Under the pieces are notes generated by a model, which had not been told where the DNA came from, did no database searches, and worked only from the letters and a program-made list of their open reading frames with translations. Positions 22,884-32,933 of a stretch of 64,000 nt of DNA are shown here, in pieces. Made by a program: the position numbers and the translations under genes. Position 1 is the stretch's first letter. Each line of letters starts with the position of its first letter. The stretch comes from Zymoseptoria tritici IPO323 (Eukaryota > Ascomycota > Dothideomycetes > Mycosphaerellales > Mycosphaerellaceae), in NCBI RefSeq assembly GCF_000219625.1, contig NC_018212.1, positions 2,374,501 through 2,438,500 of the forward strand, read 5' to 3'.

Positions 22884-23888
22884 ATGGCCGGCATCATGGC
22901 GTCGATCATGAACCTTCCTCCAGTGGTCTCCCGGCGTATCTCTTTCTTCATCATCCCAGACGCCCACATCAAAGTGCAGCGTAAGACGAGGATTGCCAAC
23001 CTGTACGACGTCTATCACGTCGCTCTCTTGAACGGTCCCGCGTGGACAGATTTTCACAGCCTTAAACGCACGTCCAAGGCAGTGCAAGCCTTCTACAACC
23101 ACGAGTACAACATGTTGATTAGCGGAAACTCCCTCAGCATCGTGATGGACATGGTCGTCCATGCTGTCGACCCTACACTACCCCTACCAATCTCTTTTCT
23201 CGGACCAGTCGCGCCGTTGCCGTTTCTGCAGGCATTCACAAGGCTGCAAGTCAACACCACCTACACGATCGAGGAGAAGATTAGGCCTGGAAGCTCGATC
23301 GAGTCGGATATCGCGGTGGAGAACGTCACGGCTACGTACTGCCTCCACTCTCCTAGCTCGCCCGCTGCCCCTCTGCCCGGCCGAGCTGACGACCTCCTTG
23401 CCATCACCTTCGAGAATCTGCACACCAAGGCGAAGCCAGACAGTGACATGGCATTCGCAATCGCCGCGATCGATGGTCTTGAGTGGGCTATTCGTCACCA
23501 GCTCGTCGCGCAAGGTCACGTTCCCACGCCATACCTACCGGCGGTTAACGCGAGAGGCTTGTATCACCTTGGTCTTCTCTTCACCGATCGCGCGATCTTG
23601 TGCGCGGAAGCTATGGAGGCTGTCACGCAAGCTCAGCCGAGATTTGTCATTGGCGATCATGCCTGCGGCGTGGAGTGGCAGCGTTGGGTTGAGGAGATAG
23701 AGGAGTCGGACTTGGACGATGATACCAACGAAGAGGATGGCGCCGGCGGGGAGGACGTGGACGGTTCACACGAGGAAAAGGACCCGAAATGCCACTCAAG
23801 GTCGAAGCTTGGCGAGAATGTCTACAATGAGCACGGCTTGTCAACCGAGTACGACGCCGACGATGAGAAGGGCTTCGGCCGACTCTGA
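22884..23888 (+). CDS. F-box-like array family protein
   Basis: This 334-residue protein has the blocks NLPPVVSRRISFFIIPDAHIKV (strong P-D-x-H-I-x-V), G-P-A-W-T-D-F-H-S-L-K-R-T-S-K, SIVMDMVVHAVDP, PLPFLQAFTRL, SPAAPLPGRADDLL, TPYLPAVNARGLYHLGLLFT, and G-D-H-A-x-x-V-E-W-Q-R-W-V-E-E, ending in a long acidic tail. It groups with the 26.7-, 29.2- and 31.0-kb copies: all share the W-x-x-F-x-x-L-x-x-T and V-E-W-Q-R-W-V-E type motifs. The start is fixed by the leader intron that ends at the ATG. The function is unknown; an F-box-like adaptor role is inferred. Confidence 0.85.
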   Translation: MAGIMASIMNLPPVVSRRISFFIIPDAHIKVQRKTRIANLYDVYHVALLNGPAWTDFHSLKRTSKAVQAFYNHEYNMLISGNSLSIVMDMVVHAVDPTLPLPISFLGPVAPLPFLQAFTRLQVNTTYTIEEKIRPGSSIESDIAVENVTATYCLHSPSSPAAPLPGRADDLLAITFENLHTKAKPDSDMAFAIAAIDGLEWAIRHQLVAQGHVPTPYLPAVNARGLYHLGLLFTDRAILCAEAMEAVTQAQPRFVIGDHACGVEWQRWVEEIEESDLDDDTNEEDGAGGEDVDGSHEEKDPKCHSRSKLGENVYNEHGLSTEYDADDEKGFGRL

Positions 23889-23917
23889 TCGGAAAGCTGG
23901 CCCTGCAGCCACGCTAA

Positions 23918-24305
23918 GAAAGTTCTCCACCTCGGATTAAGACAAAGGAGATTGGTCACAAGAAAGAACACGGCTCCATCCCTTCCGAAATGGACGATGA
24001 GGAGAAGAAGTTGATTGTCATGGCGAGGTGGCAGGAGAACCGGGAAGTTGCCTTCCGCATCAACATGAGGAGCGAGTTCATCAAGGCGAAGGTTCTCTCA
24101 AAGCTTTCGAAGCACACCGACCAGGTTGTGCTGATCTTCAACATTTCGAACAAGATGTACCAAGAACATCTCATCGAAGATCTTTGTTGTCATCCAAGGC
24201 AAGAAGATCACGGAGAGCTTGCAGGGCGAGCTCCAAGAGGGATACTGCGAAAGCGAGGCTGACGCCTCCAGTCAAGTCGATGCCGGACAGGGCGACAGGA
24301 CTTGA
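23918..24305 (+). pseudogene. Possible decayed coding fragment, unrecognised
   Basis: From 23918 a frame is open that encodes KEIGHKKEHGSIPSEMDDEE followed by a basic/hydrophobic segment (LSKLSKHTDQVVLIFNIS). Near 24175 the coding character moves to a second frame (KIFVVIQGKKITESLQGELQ) and ends at TGA 24303-24305. This looks like an old gene end with a frameshift. It has no array-family motif. It could be a foreign insert behind the 22.9-kb gene or an unspliced exon. I do not recognise the family. Confidence 0.3.
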
Positions 24306-26565
24306 TCAGCCGTTGAGAAAGGCTCGGCAGTCACAGGCGGGCGGGGAGAACACGTCCTAGGTCGCGAAGACATCTGCTCTTCGCAATTCGCTGAGGTTTC
24401 AAATCGGCAGCGTCAGCATGGGTCGTCCAGGCATTGGTTTGGAGGACTTTTTGCATTAGTACAAGGCCGTTTTAGGAGGGCTTGATTTTTCTTGAGATGG
24501 CGCCTGCGATTGTTGGTCTGTTTTTGTATTGGGTTCCTGTCAGACGAGCGGCCGTATGGAGAAGGATCCGACGAATCAAGTCCTTGAGCAGGTTCATTGA
24601 CAAAAAAAATGCCAGAGCTGCTTGGATAGTCATCATGACAATGCAAAGACAACTTCATGCTAACATTGATGTTGGTTCTGTGCTCATCGTTCTAACATGA
24701 TGCCACGTACAGAGCGAGGTACAACGTGTTAAGGTCTAGCGGAGTTGAATGCCGCGATATGTGAGGTTCTGACGAAGTCTCGCCTCCGGAATCTACTGCA
24801 TGTTTCTCGTTAGACGACAGCTGCACAACTCTTCTTCCCGTAAGGAGATCAGGACGTTCCTTTCCCGTATAAGACATCGCTCCACAAGTTGCCGATCGAT
24901 GAAAGGTCAACGATGTTGCTTGAAGCAGCTAATGCAGCAAGCAAATCGTCTATAAGTATAGTTACAATCTAGCGAGAACGTTGTTTCGGGTTGCACTCTC
25001 TTTCGTGACAGTTAGCTCGCTCTTCCTCTACTGCCTAAGACGCCTCGTTGTTTATACTGCTCTTCAGTTTCCGTCCGGAAACAACGATGCATTGCCGGTC
25101 TTCTTTCGATCCGAAACCTGGACGCTTCTAAGATATGCGATCTCTTAACGACTGGGAGCCATTAGCACTGGAAATCTTACGAATGAGCCTTCTCCGAAGT
25201 CTGCGGAGAAGAAAAGCAGGGTTGATAGGACGCTTTTGCTTTTGGGATCGAGGGCGTTTGGGTCGCTTCGACGCAACGCGCAGTACTAGCCTTCAAGAAC
25301 CTACGAGGGTGCTGTGTTGGAAAGTATCAAAGAACGTTCAAGCAGTGAGAGTCTCTGATAGGTAGCCGTCGGCGAACACAACGTGCTTCGAACTAAGCCG
25401 GCTCTGCTAGGATTTATGACCGGGTATGGAAACATCGCGACCGGGCGATAGTGCAACAGAAGGGAGTTGATAATAGACGCAAGATGAATGACCGCTTCAC
25501 AAAGCTTCTCAAATCTTCAATGCACCACAACGATGTAGCGCCGATGTTGTAAAGGGAGGAACATCCGGGATGAGGTCAAGCATCGGCCTGCCGGGCGCTG
25601 CCCCGATCGAGCAAAGTTTCGATCCCGCGATCTCACGCGTGCCGATCTCTGACCTCAGCTTCTCACAGCATTCTGCCTGTACCGCACCTACCTGCGAGAC
25701 CGCACATATCCTTCAGCTTGCGATGGACGGTGCTTTTGATTGCGATCGTAGCTCGAAGGAACTGGAACCACGCTCAGGGTGGGAGTCTCAACAGGCCAAT
25801 GGGAGTACACCACTCTGCTTGCTGGACGCCCGGGTTGCTTGGTGACCTTCCAGTTCTTCCTAGTCGTCCATTTGTCTGCTTGCTTGCCTTGAAACCGCTT
25901 TGTAGACCTAGATGCTTGTGCCGTTCTGCTGTCATCTTTACCTTATAATAAAGCTTCCGCTATCACTACCATTCTTCTTGCTAGCAGGTCTTTCGTGACG
26001 GCGTCAGTTTGATGCTTTACGCTCACTGTCAATCCCGAAGGCTCGGCGACAAGGTGGCAATCATCAGTCATCAGTGCAATGCGATGCAGGGAAAACCCTC
26101 CGTGTGCAAGACTAGGAGGCGGGAGCCAGGAAACAGCTACACTCGGGTTGAATGGAGTTGATCGACTCCAGGCAGAAGAGATATGCCAAAGTATAGCACC
26201 GGATTCCTCTGTCCTGCTGCTCATACCGTTATACTGAACGATCGAGAGGACTACGGCCCTCCTGGCGACTGGCCAGGGTCCAGTGAGCAAACATGTGCCA
26301 AAACTCTAATTCCTGGATGTCGACAACGCCCGCTTCACTTCGACAATTCTGGATGTCAACAACACCCATCACGCGTCAGAAATATTCACTTTCCTGAACT
26401 GCTCCCGCGCTCATCTTACTTGTTCTTCTCTGCCACAAGTTTCAATCCTTTTCTCACCGCAAGAGCTGGCCCATGAAAGGAGGTGCCGATCATTCTCATA
26501 TCGCTCACAGCACCGAAGCCATCGAACTCCTCAAGATCCGACTCGTCAAGACAGAAACAAGCAAA
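24306..26565. other. Longest spacer of the array, no gene seen
   Basis: 2.2 kb without a supported gene. ATGAGGTCAAG at 25570-25580 and CTGACCTCAGC at 25649-25659 form an inverted pair. The sequence between 24.4 and 25.5 kb is somewhat more AT-rich than its neighbours. Confidence 0.4.
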
Positions 26566-26662
26566 ATGAACACGACAGTGCAGTCTCCGGCCACGGCGGA
26601 CAACGATCAGGCCGTTCGTATACTCACAGCACCAAACAGTTATAGCCACTGACATCCATCAG

Positions 26663-27844
26663 ATGCCCGGCGCGATGGATCGCGTCTTCGATCTACCCAC
26701 AGAGCTCGTAAACCACTTCTTCGAGGGCTTTGTGATTCCAGACATGCACATCATGGTGCGACGCAAGAGAACCTTCACGAATTGGGCCGACCAGTACTAC
26801 GTCGAGCTCCTGAATCCAGAAGAGTGGAGAGACTTTCTCCACCTCGCCGCGACGAACACCGACATGAGGATCCGTTGCAAGCAGGCGTTCAAGGATGCAC
26901 AAAAGGTCAAATCTATCAGCGTCGTCATGGACATGTCCCGCCACGCCATCGATCCGAGACGCCGCGTTCCGAACTCGCTGCTTGGGACCGAAGCTCCGAT
27001 GTGGTTGCTTCGCATGATGAAGAGACTGACAGTCCTTTGTCCTTACGTGATCCAGAGCACTCCCACTATGGATGGGAAGGACACAGAGATCGTCACGAAG
27101 CAAATCCGCAGCACGTATCAGCTCTACCCACCCTTCACCGCCGGTGCTCCACAACCTGGCCAGAACGACACAATCCTGTCCGTCGACTGGTTGACCCTCC
27201 ACTACGAGGCAGCTCCCGACAGCGGCTTCGCTTTCGCGACCGCTGCATCCGACAACATCGAATACGCCCTCCGTCACGCACGCGTCGCTCAGCGTTCCAT
27301 CCCGACTCCTTACCTGCCCGTCGTCACCCCCAAGGGCCTCTACGACTTGGGCCTCTTGTTCACTGAATTTGCTGGAACATGTGCTGTGGCGAAAGAGGCG
27401 TTGGAACAAGACAGGGTTCGATTCCGTATCGGAGACCATGAGATGAATGTCGAGTGGCAGCGGTGGGTGGAAGCTGTTGAGGAGGAGGAGATGGAGCGCT
27501 CTGATTCTGAAGATGAGGAGGATGGCGAGGAGGAGTCTGGTGATCAGGACGATGAGGGCAAGAAGCCAGCAGGAGACACCGTCGATGGAAAGGAGACTTC
27601 TCGCGAAGGAGACGATCTGACCGGCGAGGAAAATATCGAGAAGCACCAGTCCGGCGAGGAAGGACCGTCAGAGGATGGTGGAGAGGCAGGAGCGAATGTC
27701 GTCCAGCAAGTTGAAATGGCGGGAGAAGACACCGAGATGCCCGACAGCGCCTTCGACGCAGCCGAGCAGTCCAGTGCAGGGCAGACGGCCGATATCGACA
27801 GCGAGGCATACACCTCCTCCGACGATGAGAGCGATGTTGACTGA
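26663..27844 (+). CDS. F-box-like array family protein with a long acidic tail
   Basis: 393 residues from ATG 26663. A 49-nt intron (26614-26662, donor GTTCGTATAC, branch CTGAC, acceptor CATCAG) ends right at this ATG. An upstream ATG at 26566 splices in frame and would add 16 residues. Blocks are LPTELVNHFFEGFVIPDMHI, E-E-W-R-D-F-L-H-L-A-A-T, ISVVMDMSRHAIDP, APMWLLRMMKRL, YPPFTAGAPQPGQNDTIL, TPYLPVVTPKGLYDLGLLFT and G-D-H-E-M-N-V-E-W-Q-R-W-V-E. The last ~120 residues are almost all D/E/S/G, the longest acidic tail in the array. The same frame stays open after the TGA. Family assignment is firm; function is unknown. Confidence 0.85.
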   Translation: MPGAMDRVFDLPTELVNHFFEGFVIPDMHIMVRRKRTFTNWADQYYVELLNPEEWRDFLHLAATNTDMRIRCKQAFKDAQKVKSISVVMDMSRHAIDPRRRVPNSLLGTEAPMWLLRMMKRLTVLCPYVIQSTPTMDGKDTEIVTKQIRSTYQLYPPFTAGAPQPGQNDTILSVDWLTLHYEAAPDSGFAFATAASDNIEYALRHARVAQRSIPTPYLPVVTPKGLYDLGLLFTEFAGTCAVAKEALEQDRVRFRIGDHEMNVEWQRWVEAVEEEEMERSDSEDEEDGEEESGDQDDEGKKPAGDTVDGKETSREGDDLTGEENIEKHQSGEEGPSEDGGEAGANVVQQVEMAGEDTEMPDSAFDAAEQSSAGQTADIDSEAYTSSDDESDVD

Positions 27845-28030
27845 GAAGGACGTATGGTAACTGGAGCACGGGGTTCTGCCGACCAAGGTGGCTCCGGTGA
27901 CGAGAAGTCTGATCCGGAGGATTCAGGGCAGGGAGACGAGCTTGATTCTCATGTGAGTAAGACAGAGAAGTCAAGAGTGTGTGAGGGAGAATGGCAGTGC
28001 TCGCCGGCAGAGTTCGCACATGAGCTTTGA
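27845..28030 (+). other. Open in-frame continuation after the 26.7-kb gene stop
   Basis: Directly after TGA 27842-27844 the same frame continues for 61 codons with the same acidic composition (SDPEDSGQGDELDSH), ending at TGA 28028-28030. The gene probably once ended here, or another allele still does. Confidence 0.45.
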
Positions 28031-29099
28031 CGCTCTCGGCCAACGTTGTTCTTTCTTTGAGACAAAGCGAATGGTTTTCGCAGGAGGAGATGCATTTGGA
28101 CAGAGCACCTCGGCATTGACGGTATATTTTTGTTTGTGGATCGGCATCGGCCCTGTTGTGAGGCAAGGCTTCATTGTGCATAAAACCTTGGGTATAATGG
28201 CAGAACCACGATTGCAATTTATTGAAGGGAGGTTAATGGACGTCACGATCCCACCCACTCGAGTGCTTCCCATTCATCCCATACATTGACCTCATGCGAT
28301 CGCCCCGGGTCCGTAGCGGCAACCCCTGACGCCGTCGCCATGGTAGACCAACAATTCGTATAGAGTTGCGGCAACGAACGGTTCGTGACCTCGTGAAAAT
28401 ATTCTTGCCAGAAGTAGCCGTAGATTTTCGAGCTGGAGCCAGCGACGCAACGATATTGCTAGCATGTTCTCGGCCAGATGGGACAAAGCTGCACTGTCTC
28501 GCACCCGTCCTTCGTTTGTTCTTCCGTATTTGCTCCTCGTCCCGAACACCTCCAATGCCAGCCATTAGAAGGACCAGAAGCAACACGATCAGCTCACTAC
28601 CACTCCTATCTTCTCCTGTCCGCATGGTCCGTTGCACATCTGTCCTGTTCAATCGCTAAGAGCTGGCACACGACGGACATGGCATCGACCGTGTTACCAA
28701 GTCTTCAACTCCGCCATCAAGATACGAATGGGGCGTCTGAATGACCAACGAGCCGTCTGTCTTCATCGCTGTCATGCAAAACTGCTCCTCCATGATTGGC
28801 GTCACGCGTCCAAAAGTGGGGTATATTCAACTTTAAATCTTCACACCAACAACACCACTCTCTGTCACCTCCGCCTTGACAAACATCCTCACCACCGATT
28901 GTCTGCGCTTTTCGATATAGACTCCTCAAACGTCCACCGAGTATCAAGATTGCGCAAAACGCACTGATTACTTCAGCGGCCGACCTTGTTCTGACCGTCA
29001 GCGCCAAATTTCGGCTGATCTCAATCTGCGCTGTTCAGCACAATACAGACGCGACAAGAGCGCGTTAGCATTCTACAACTGAAGATCAGTGGCAACAAG
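28031..29099. other. Intergenic spacer and leader
   Basis: No gene supported. ATTGACCTCAT, the reverse of the recurring motif, lies at 28285-28295. Confidence 0.4.
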
Positions 29100-29158
29100 G
29101 TAAGAACGCAGTGCCGTCTGGGAACGAAGAGACATCCGCTGACTGCACGAGTACATAG
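29100..29158 (+). other. 5' UTR intron of the 29.2-kb gene
   Basis: 59 nt with donor GTAAGA, branch point CTGAC and acceptor CATAG, eight bases before the start codon. The position matches the other first introns of the array, but the donor is a standard one here. Confidence 0.6.
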
Positions 29159-29166
29159 ACATCAAC

Positions 29167-29961
29167 ATGGCGAACATCCTCGACGTCCCGGAGGTCTCAG
29201 AAGCCCTGATCAATATCCTCCTACCAGACGTTCACATCGTCGTGCATCGCAAAAAGAACTACACCCACGCCAACGACCAGTACCACATCAGCTGGTGCAA
29301 TGCCGCGGAATGGGCGACATTTCTGCGCTACTCATCGACCAACTCGACCACGAGAGCTCGCTGCAACCAGGCTCTCCAGCACGGCTTACAACACGGCACC
29401 ATCAAGCTCATCATGGACATGGCGCGTCATCCAGTCCACCCCGGACGTCGCCGTGCAAACCACCTTCTCGATCCTCCTCCACCTATGTGGCTTCTGCAGT
29501 CCATCACTAGACTGGAAGTCCTCTGTCCGTACACCGCGGACGACATGCCAGCATGGGAATTCGGCCCAGAGACCGAGACCGCGATGATGCAGGTCTCGAC
29601 CATCTATCGCCTCTTCCCGCCCAACGCACCCGGCGCCCCCCTTCCTGGCCAAAACGACATCATCCTCGGCGTCAATTGGAAACTCCTTTACTCATCGGCG
29701 CCCAACCCCAGCGGACTCGCTCGCGTCGCGGCATATGAAATCGAGTGGGCGATCCGTAATCAGCTTCACTCCGCTCCGGTCCCGTTCTTGCCTACTGTCA
29801 ATGCAAAGGGACTGTACAATCTCGGCATTCTCTTCGCGATCAAGGCTTCGAAGTTCGCGCAGTTCAAGGAGTGCTACTACTACGATGAGCCGCGGTTCAA
29901 CGTTACAGTCCACGCAGTTGCTGTTGACTATCAGCGTTGGGTGGAGGCTGGCATGCCCTGA
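29167..29961 (+). CDS. F-box-like array family protein, short tail
   Basis: 264 residues, the shortest intact copy. Blocks are VPEVSEALINILLPDVHIVV (canonical P-D-x-H-I-x-V), A-A-E-W-A-T-F-L-R-Y-S-S-T-N, IKLIMDMARHPVHPGRR, PPMWLLQSITRLEVLCPY, PGAPLPGQNDIILGVNWKLL, VPFLPTVNAKGLYNLGILFA and V-D-Y-Q-R-W-V-E, where the protein stops without an acidic tail. It is the closest relative of the broken copy at 31.0 kb. A hAT-like MITE lies about 440 bp downstream. It has the plain family core, so it shows that the tail is dispensable for the fold. Confidence 0.85.
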   Translation: MANILDVPEVSEALINILLPDVHIVVHRKKNYTHANDQYHISWCNAAEWATFLRYSSTNSTTRARCNQALQHGLQHGTIKLIMDMARHPVHPGRRRANHLLDPPPPMWLLQSITRLEVLCPYTADDMPAWEFGPETETAMMQVSTIYRLFPPNAPGAPLPGQNDIILGVNWKLLYSSAPNPSGLARVAAYEIEWAIRNQLHSAPVPFLPTVNAKGLYNLGILFAIKASKFAQFKECYYYDEPRFNVTVHAVAVDYQRWVEAGMP

Positions 29962-30390
29962 GCTGGTTGTTAAGAGTATTCTCGAGCGAATGATGCAGGA
30001 AACGAATCAAGAAAGCAAGATACACGGACCTGTATTTGCTGAGAAGGATCGAAGAAGTTTGCGGATTTTTCAAGAATCGGGTTGGTTCAGGCTCACGATC
30101 AATCAAATGGATTGAGAAGAAACAGTGATTGCAGAACTGGACTGCGATGCCAAGGATCATACTCGTCGAGCTGGGAAGCGCTGTCCAGATGGCAATGAGC
30201 GGAATCGGGATACTGCACGGAGTGTCGCTTTACTGCATTGCTCAAAGCGTTGGACCTCGACAGCGCTCATTGTGCGATACGAAGCACCCGGCATCTATCT
30301 GGAGGTAGCCAAGGGAGTTCAGGATGAAGATTGCTCGGTCAATTCGCGTTTGCTTTGCATTAGCTTGTCTGGCGAGAGAACAAGCCTGTC

Positions 30391-30807
30391 CTACGACACA
30401 GTGCTCTTCATGGTGTGGTTAACTTGGTTCCTGGTGGTGGTTCATGCGGTTACCAGTTGGTTTGGTGAGCTTATTTTAACGTTTAGTTGGTTTTGGTGCG
30501 GCTATATTGATCAACCGGTAACTAACAGAAATAGCACGAACAGCGACAGCGAGGTCTGAAAGCACTTCAGCTGCTATCTTGCTTCCGGATCTTGTTTCTA
30601 AGTCGACGACACAAATCTGCTGCTATATTCGAGGCCGAGAACTCGACATCCCCGTCGGTGCTAAAATGCTCCAATTTGGCCCCCAAATGCTTACTAATAA
30701 GACGTAGCTTGGCGGTGGAGTTGGTATCGACTCGCCGGCGAGTGGTTGGTGGTGGTGAGTGACCGACCTTAACCGGTAACCACACCATGAAGAGCACTGC
30801 TACGACA
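30391..30807. mobile_element. Non-autonomous hAT-like MITE, 401 bp, with 8-bp target duplication
   Basis: The element runs 30399-30799 and begins CAGTGCTCTTCATGG; its other end is the exact inverse. The inverted repeats are perfect over 23 bp (30399-30421 and 30777-30799). It is flanked by the direct repeat CTACGACA (30391-30398 and 30800-30807). An 8-bp target duplication and termini starting CAG are hallmarks of the hAT superfamily. It is too short to encode a transposase. Perfect repeats and an intact duplication suggest recent insertion. Confidence 0.85.
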
Positions 30808-31040
30808 CAACTTGATGGTGGCAGCATGCAAGCAAGTCGAATATTCGTGCGAAACAATGCGCTCGGATATTTCATGCGTTCATTCTTCGCTTCCACCTCA
30901 ACGCGGCTGTACTTCTTTGTGTATGGCCAAATTTCCCTTCTGAGTACTCACACTCGGGTGAATAGTCGCATTGTATCAATACTCCGGTAAGCTGCTCCAT
31001 AAGCATAGGAAGAATCTTTGGGCTGCCAGCGTGTTCCCAG

Positions 31041-31851
31041 CGCCTGATCAGTCGATACCTTATTCCAGACTTCTGCAGTGCTGTCTACGAGAGATCGCAC
31101 TACAACAACATCAACGACAAATACCACATCAGCTGGTTGGACTATGAGGATATAGATCCGCTCCTCAACCTGGCCTTGACGTCCGGACCGATGCGACGTC
31201 TCTGCGAGCGTCTCGTACAGCGCGCTTTGAACATGGGCACGATGAACCTCGTCATGGATATGGCAGATCAGCCAATCGACCCGAGGATTCCGATGCTCAA
31301 CCAACTCCTTGATCAGCCGGCGCCAATGTGGCTGATGCAGCAGCTCAGTCGACTCCAAGTCCTCTGCCCATACACCAGCCGTGGTCAGCCGAACAGCGCC
31401 GGCGATTATGCCATCGTGACCATGCAGATTTCCGCCACCTACCAACTTTTCCCTCCTGGCTCTCCAAATGCTCCTGGTCTCGGCCAGAGGGACACTATAC
31501 TTCGCCATCAATCGCCTGGACCTACGCACCTTCCAACCTCCTAACCCGGAGCTCGATTTCGCCTCTCTCGTCGCTCAGCAGGTTGTATGGGCCATTCGTC
31601 GTCCGCACATCGTCCAGCCCAACGTCTCCATGACTCCGACTCCCTACTTGACGGTCATCAACGCGAAGGGACTCTACGACTTGGGCGTGTTGTTCGCTGT
31701 TCAGGTCGAGAAGGCAACGACGCTGAAGGAATCGTGGCACCACAATCCGCTACGCTTTGGGACGACGAAGCATCAGACTGCGGTGGAGCAGCAGCGCTTT
31801 GCTGAGCAGGAGGATGATGACGACGAGGACGAGCAGGACGAGGACGAGTGA
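31041..31851 (+). pseudogene. F-box-like array family copy, frameshifted and lacking a start codon
   Basis: Homology starts at about 31041 with LISRYLIPDF, corresponding to the family F-box-like block, but no in-frame ATG precedes it. The frame continues through NDKYHISW, LVMDMADQPIDP, APMWLMQQLSRLQVLCPY and PGLGQRDTIL, then breaks near 31500. The other frame carries FAINRLDLRTFQPPNPELDF, TPYLTVINAKGLYDLGVLFA and a D/E-rich tail ending at 31851. The switch fits one extra or two missing bases relative to the 29.2-kb copy. A translation start at ATG 31137 would skip the F-box-like block. Two independent defects make this a pseudogene with good confidence. Confidence 0.8.
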
Positions 31852-32933
31852 CGGTCTACGGGAATCACAGATGCAAAAAGATGATGGGAATGATACGAGA
31901 AGGATCGGGCTTTATGTGGGCATGAAGCTTCTCAGGAATACGCACGATACGACATATCACGGAGAGTCGAGACGATCGAGAAAGGGTCCCGAATCCACTC
32001 GAGACGGAACAACAATGTTTGCGAGCATTGCAGAGTCGCGTTGGTCAGGTCATCCAACGCTGACACCGATCTGAGCAGTCGGCGGCACGACTTCCGATGC
32101 CGCGATCACTGTTCGCTTCTATTGGAAGGGGCAGAGTGGGAGTAAGGACGCAGGTTTGACTGGATGTCGACTTTGAGAAGCTTGTTCTAGCGGATTGAGG
32201 ATGTTTGAGTTCAGATACGATAGACTCATGGCGTCATACAACAACGCCATACGGTCTTTTCGAATAAACACAAGGATGATTCCACGCATCCGTTTCTAGA
32301 ACAAGAGTAACGTGCATCGGCAGACGACTTTCGTGCACGCGTCATGCCACAAAGCCGCCATCCATCTATTTGATATCCGCGGCGTCCAATAAGAGCGGCA
32401 ACAATGTCGCTCACGCTAACGGGTGTTATCCGCATTGTACATACAGATTCAGAATTCATTGGCTATGAATTGACCTCAGGTTCAGACGATCGAGAGCCTC
32501 ACGATCTTCGCAAGCTGCTTCCCTGTCTACTGCATACTGATAGATGCTTCTAGACCACGCGGACACCTCCGGCGGCGGCCGTACGTGTGTGTTGATATTG
32601 CTCTGCTTTTTGAACTGCCGCAGCGCTGTATCGTCGATTACACTGTTATAATTGTCTCTATGCTAGACGACATGCAGCGCTCTATTCTTGATCGATACGA
32701 CATACTTTGATTCGCTGTAGAGGCAAGATTGCAGTGTGTATGCGTGATGAGCTGCACCTTCCTAATTAGGTAAGGCGTCGATCGCACGTGTCAATTTCTT
32801 AGCGGGACGGCCCAGCTTTCACAACCCGCAGGAAGCCGTACCTGATCCTCGACTTGATCGCTTCCTCCTATTACCTTCCTTCTTCTCTAAGCAACTCAAC
32901 GCGCTTCGCTCGTTGTCAAGCCCAGCGTTCACA
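31852..32933. other. Intergenic spacer
   Basis: No gene seen. ATTGACCTCAGG is at 32469-32480. The right end of the tightly spaced array is here; the following genes are more distant relatives. Confidence 0.4.

Noticed and set aside
27360..28217. 285-codon minus-strand frame
   Set aside because: Low-complexity mirror of the acidic tail of the 26.7-kb gene.
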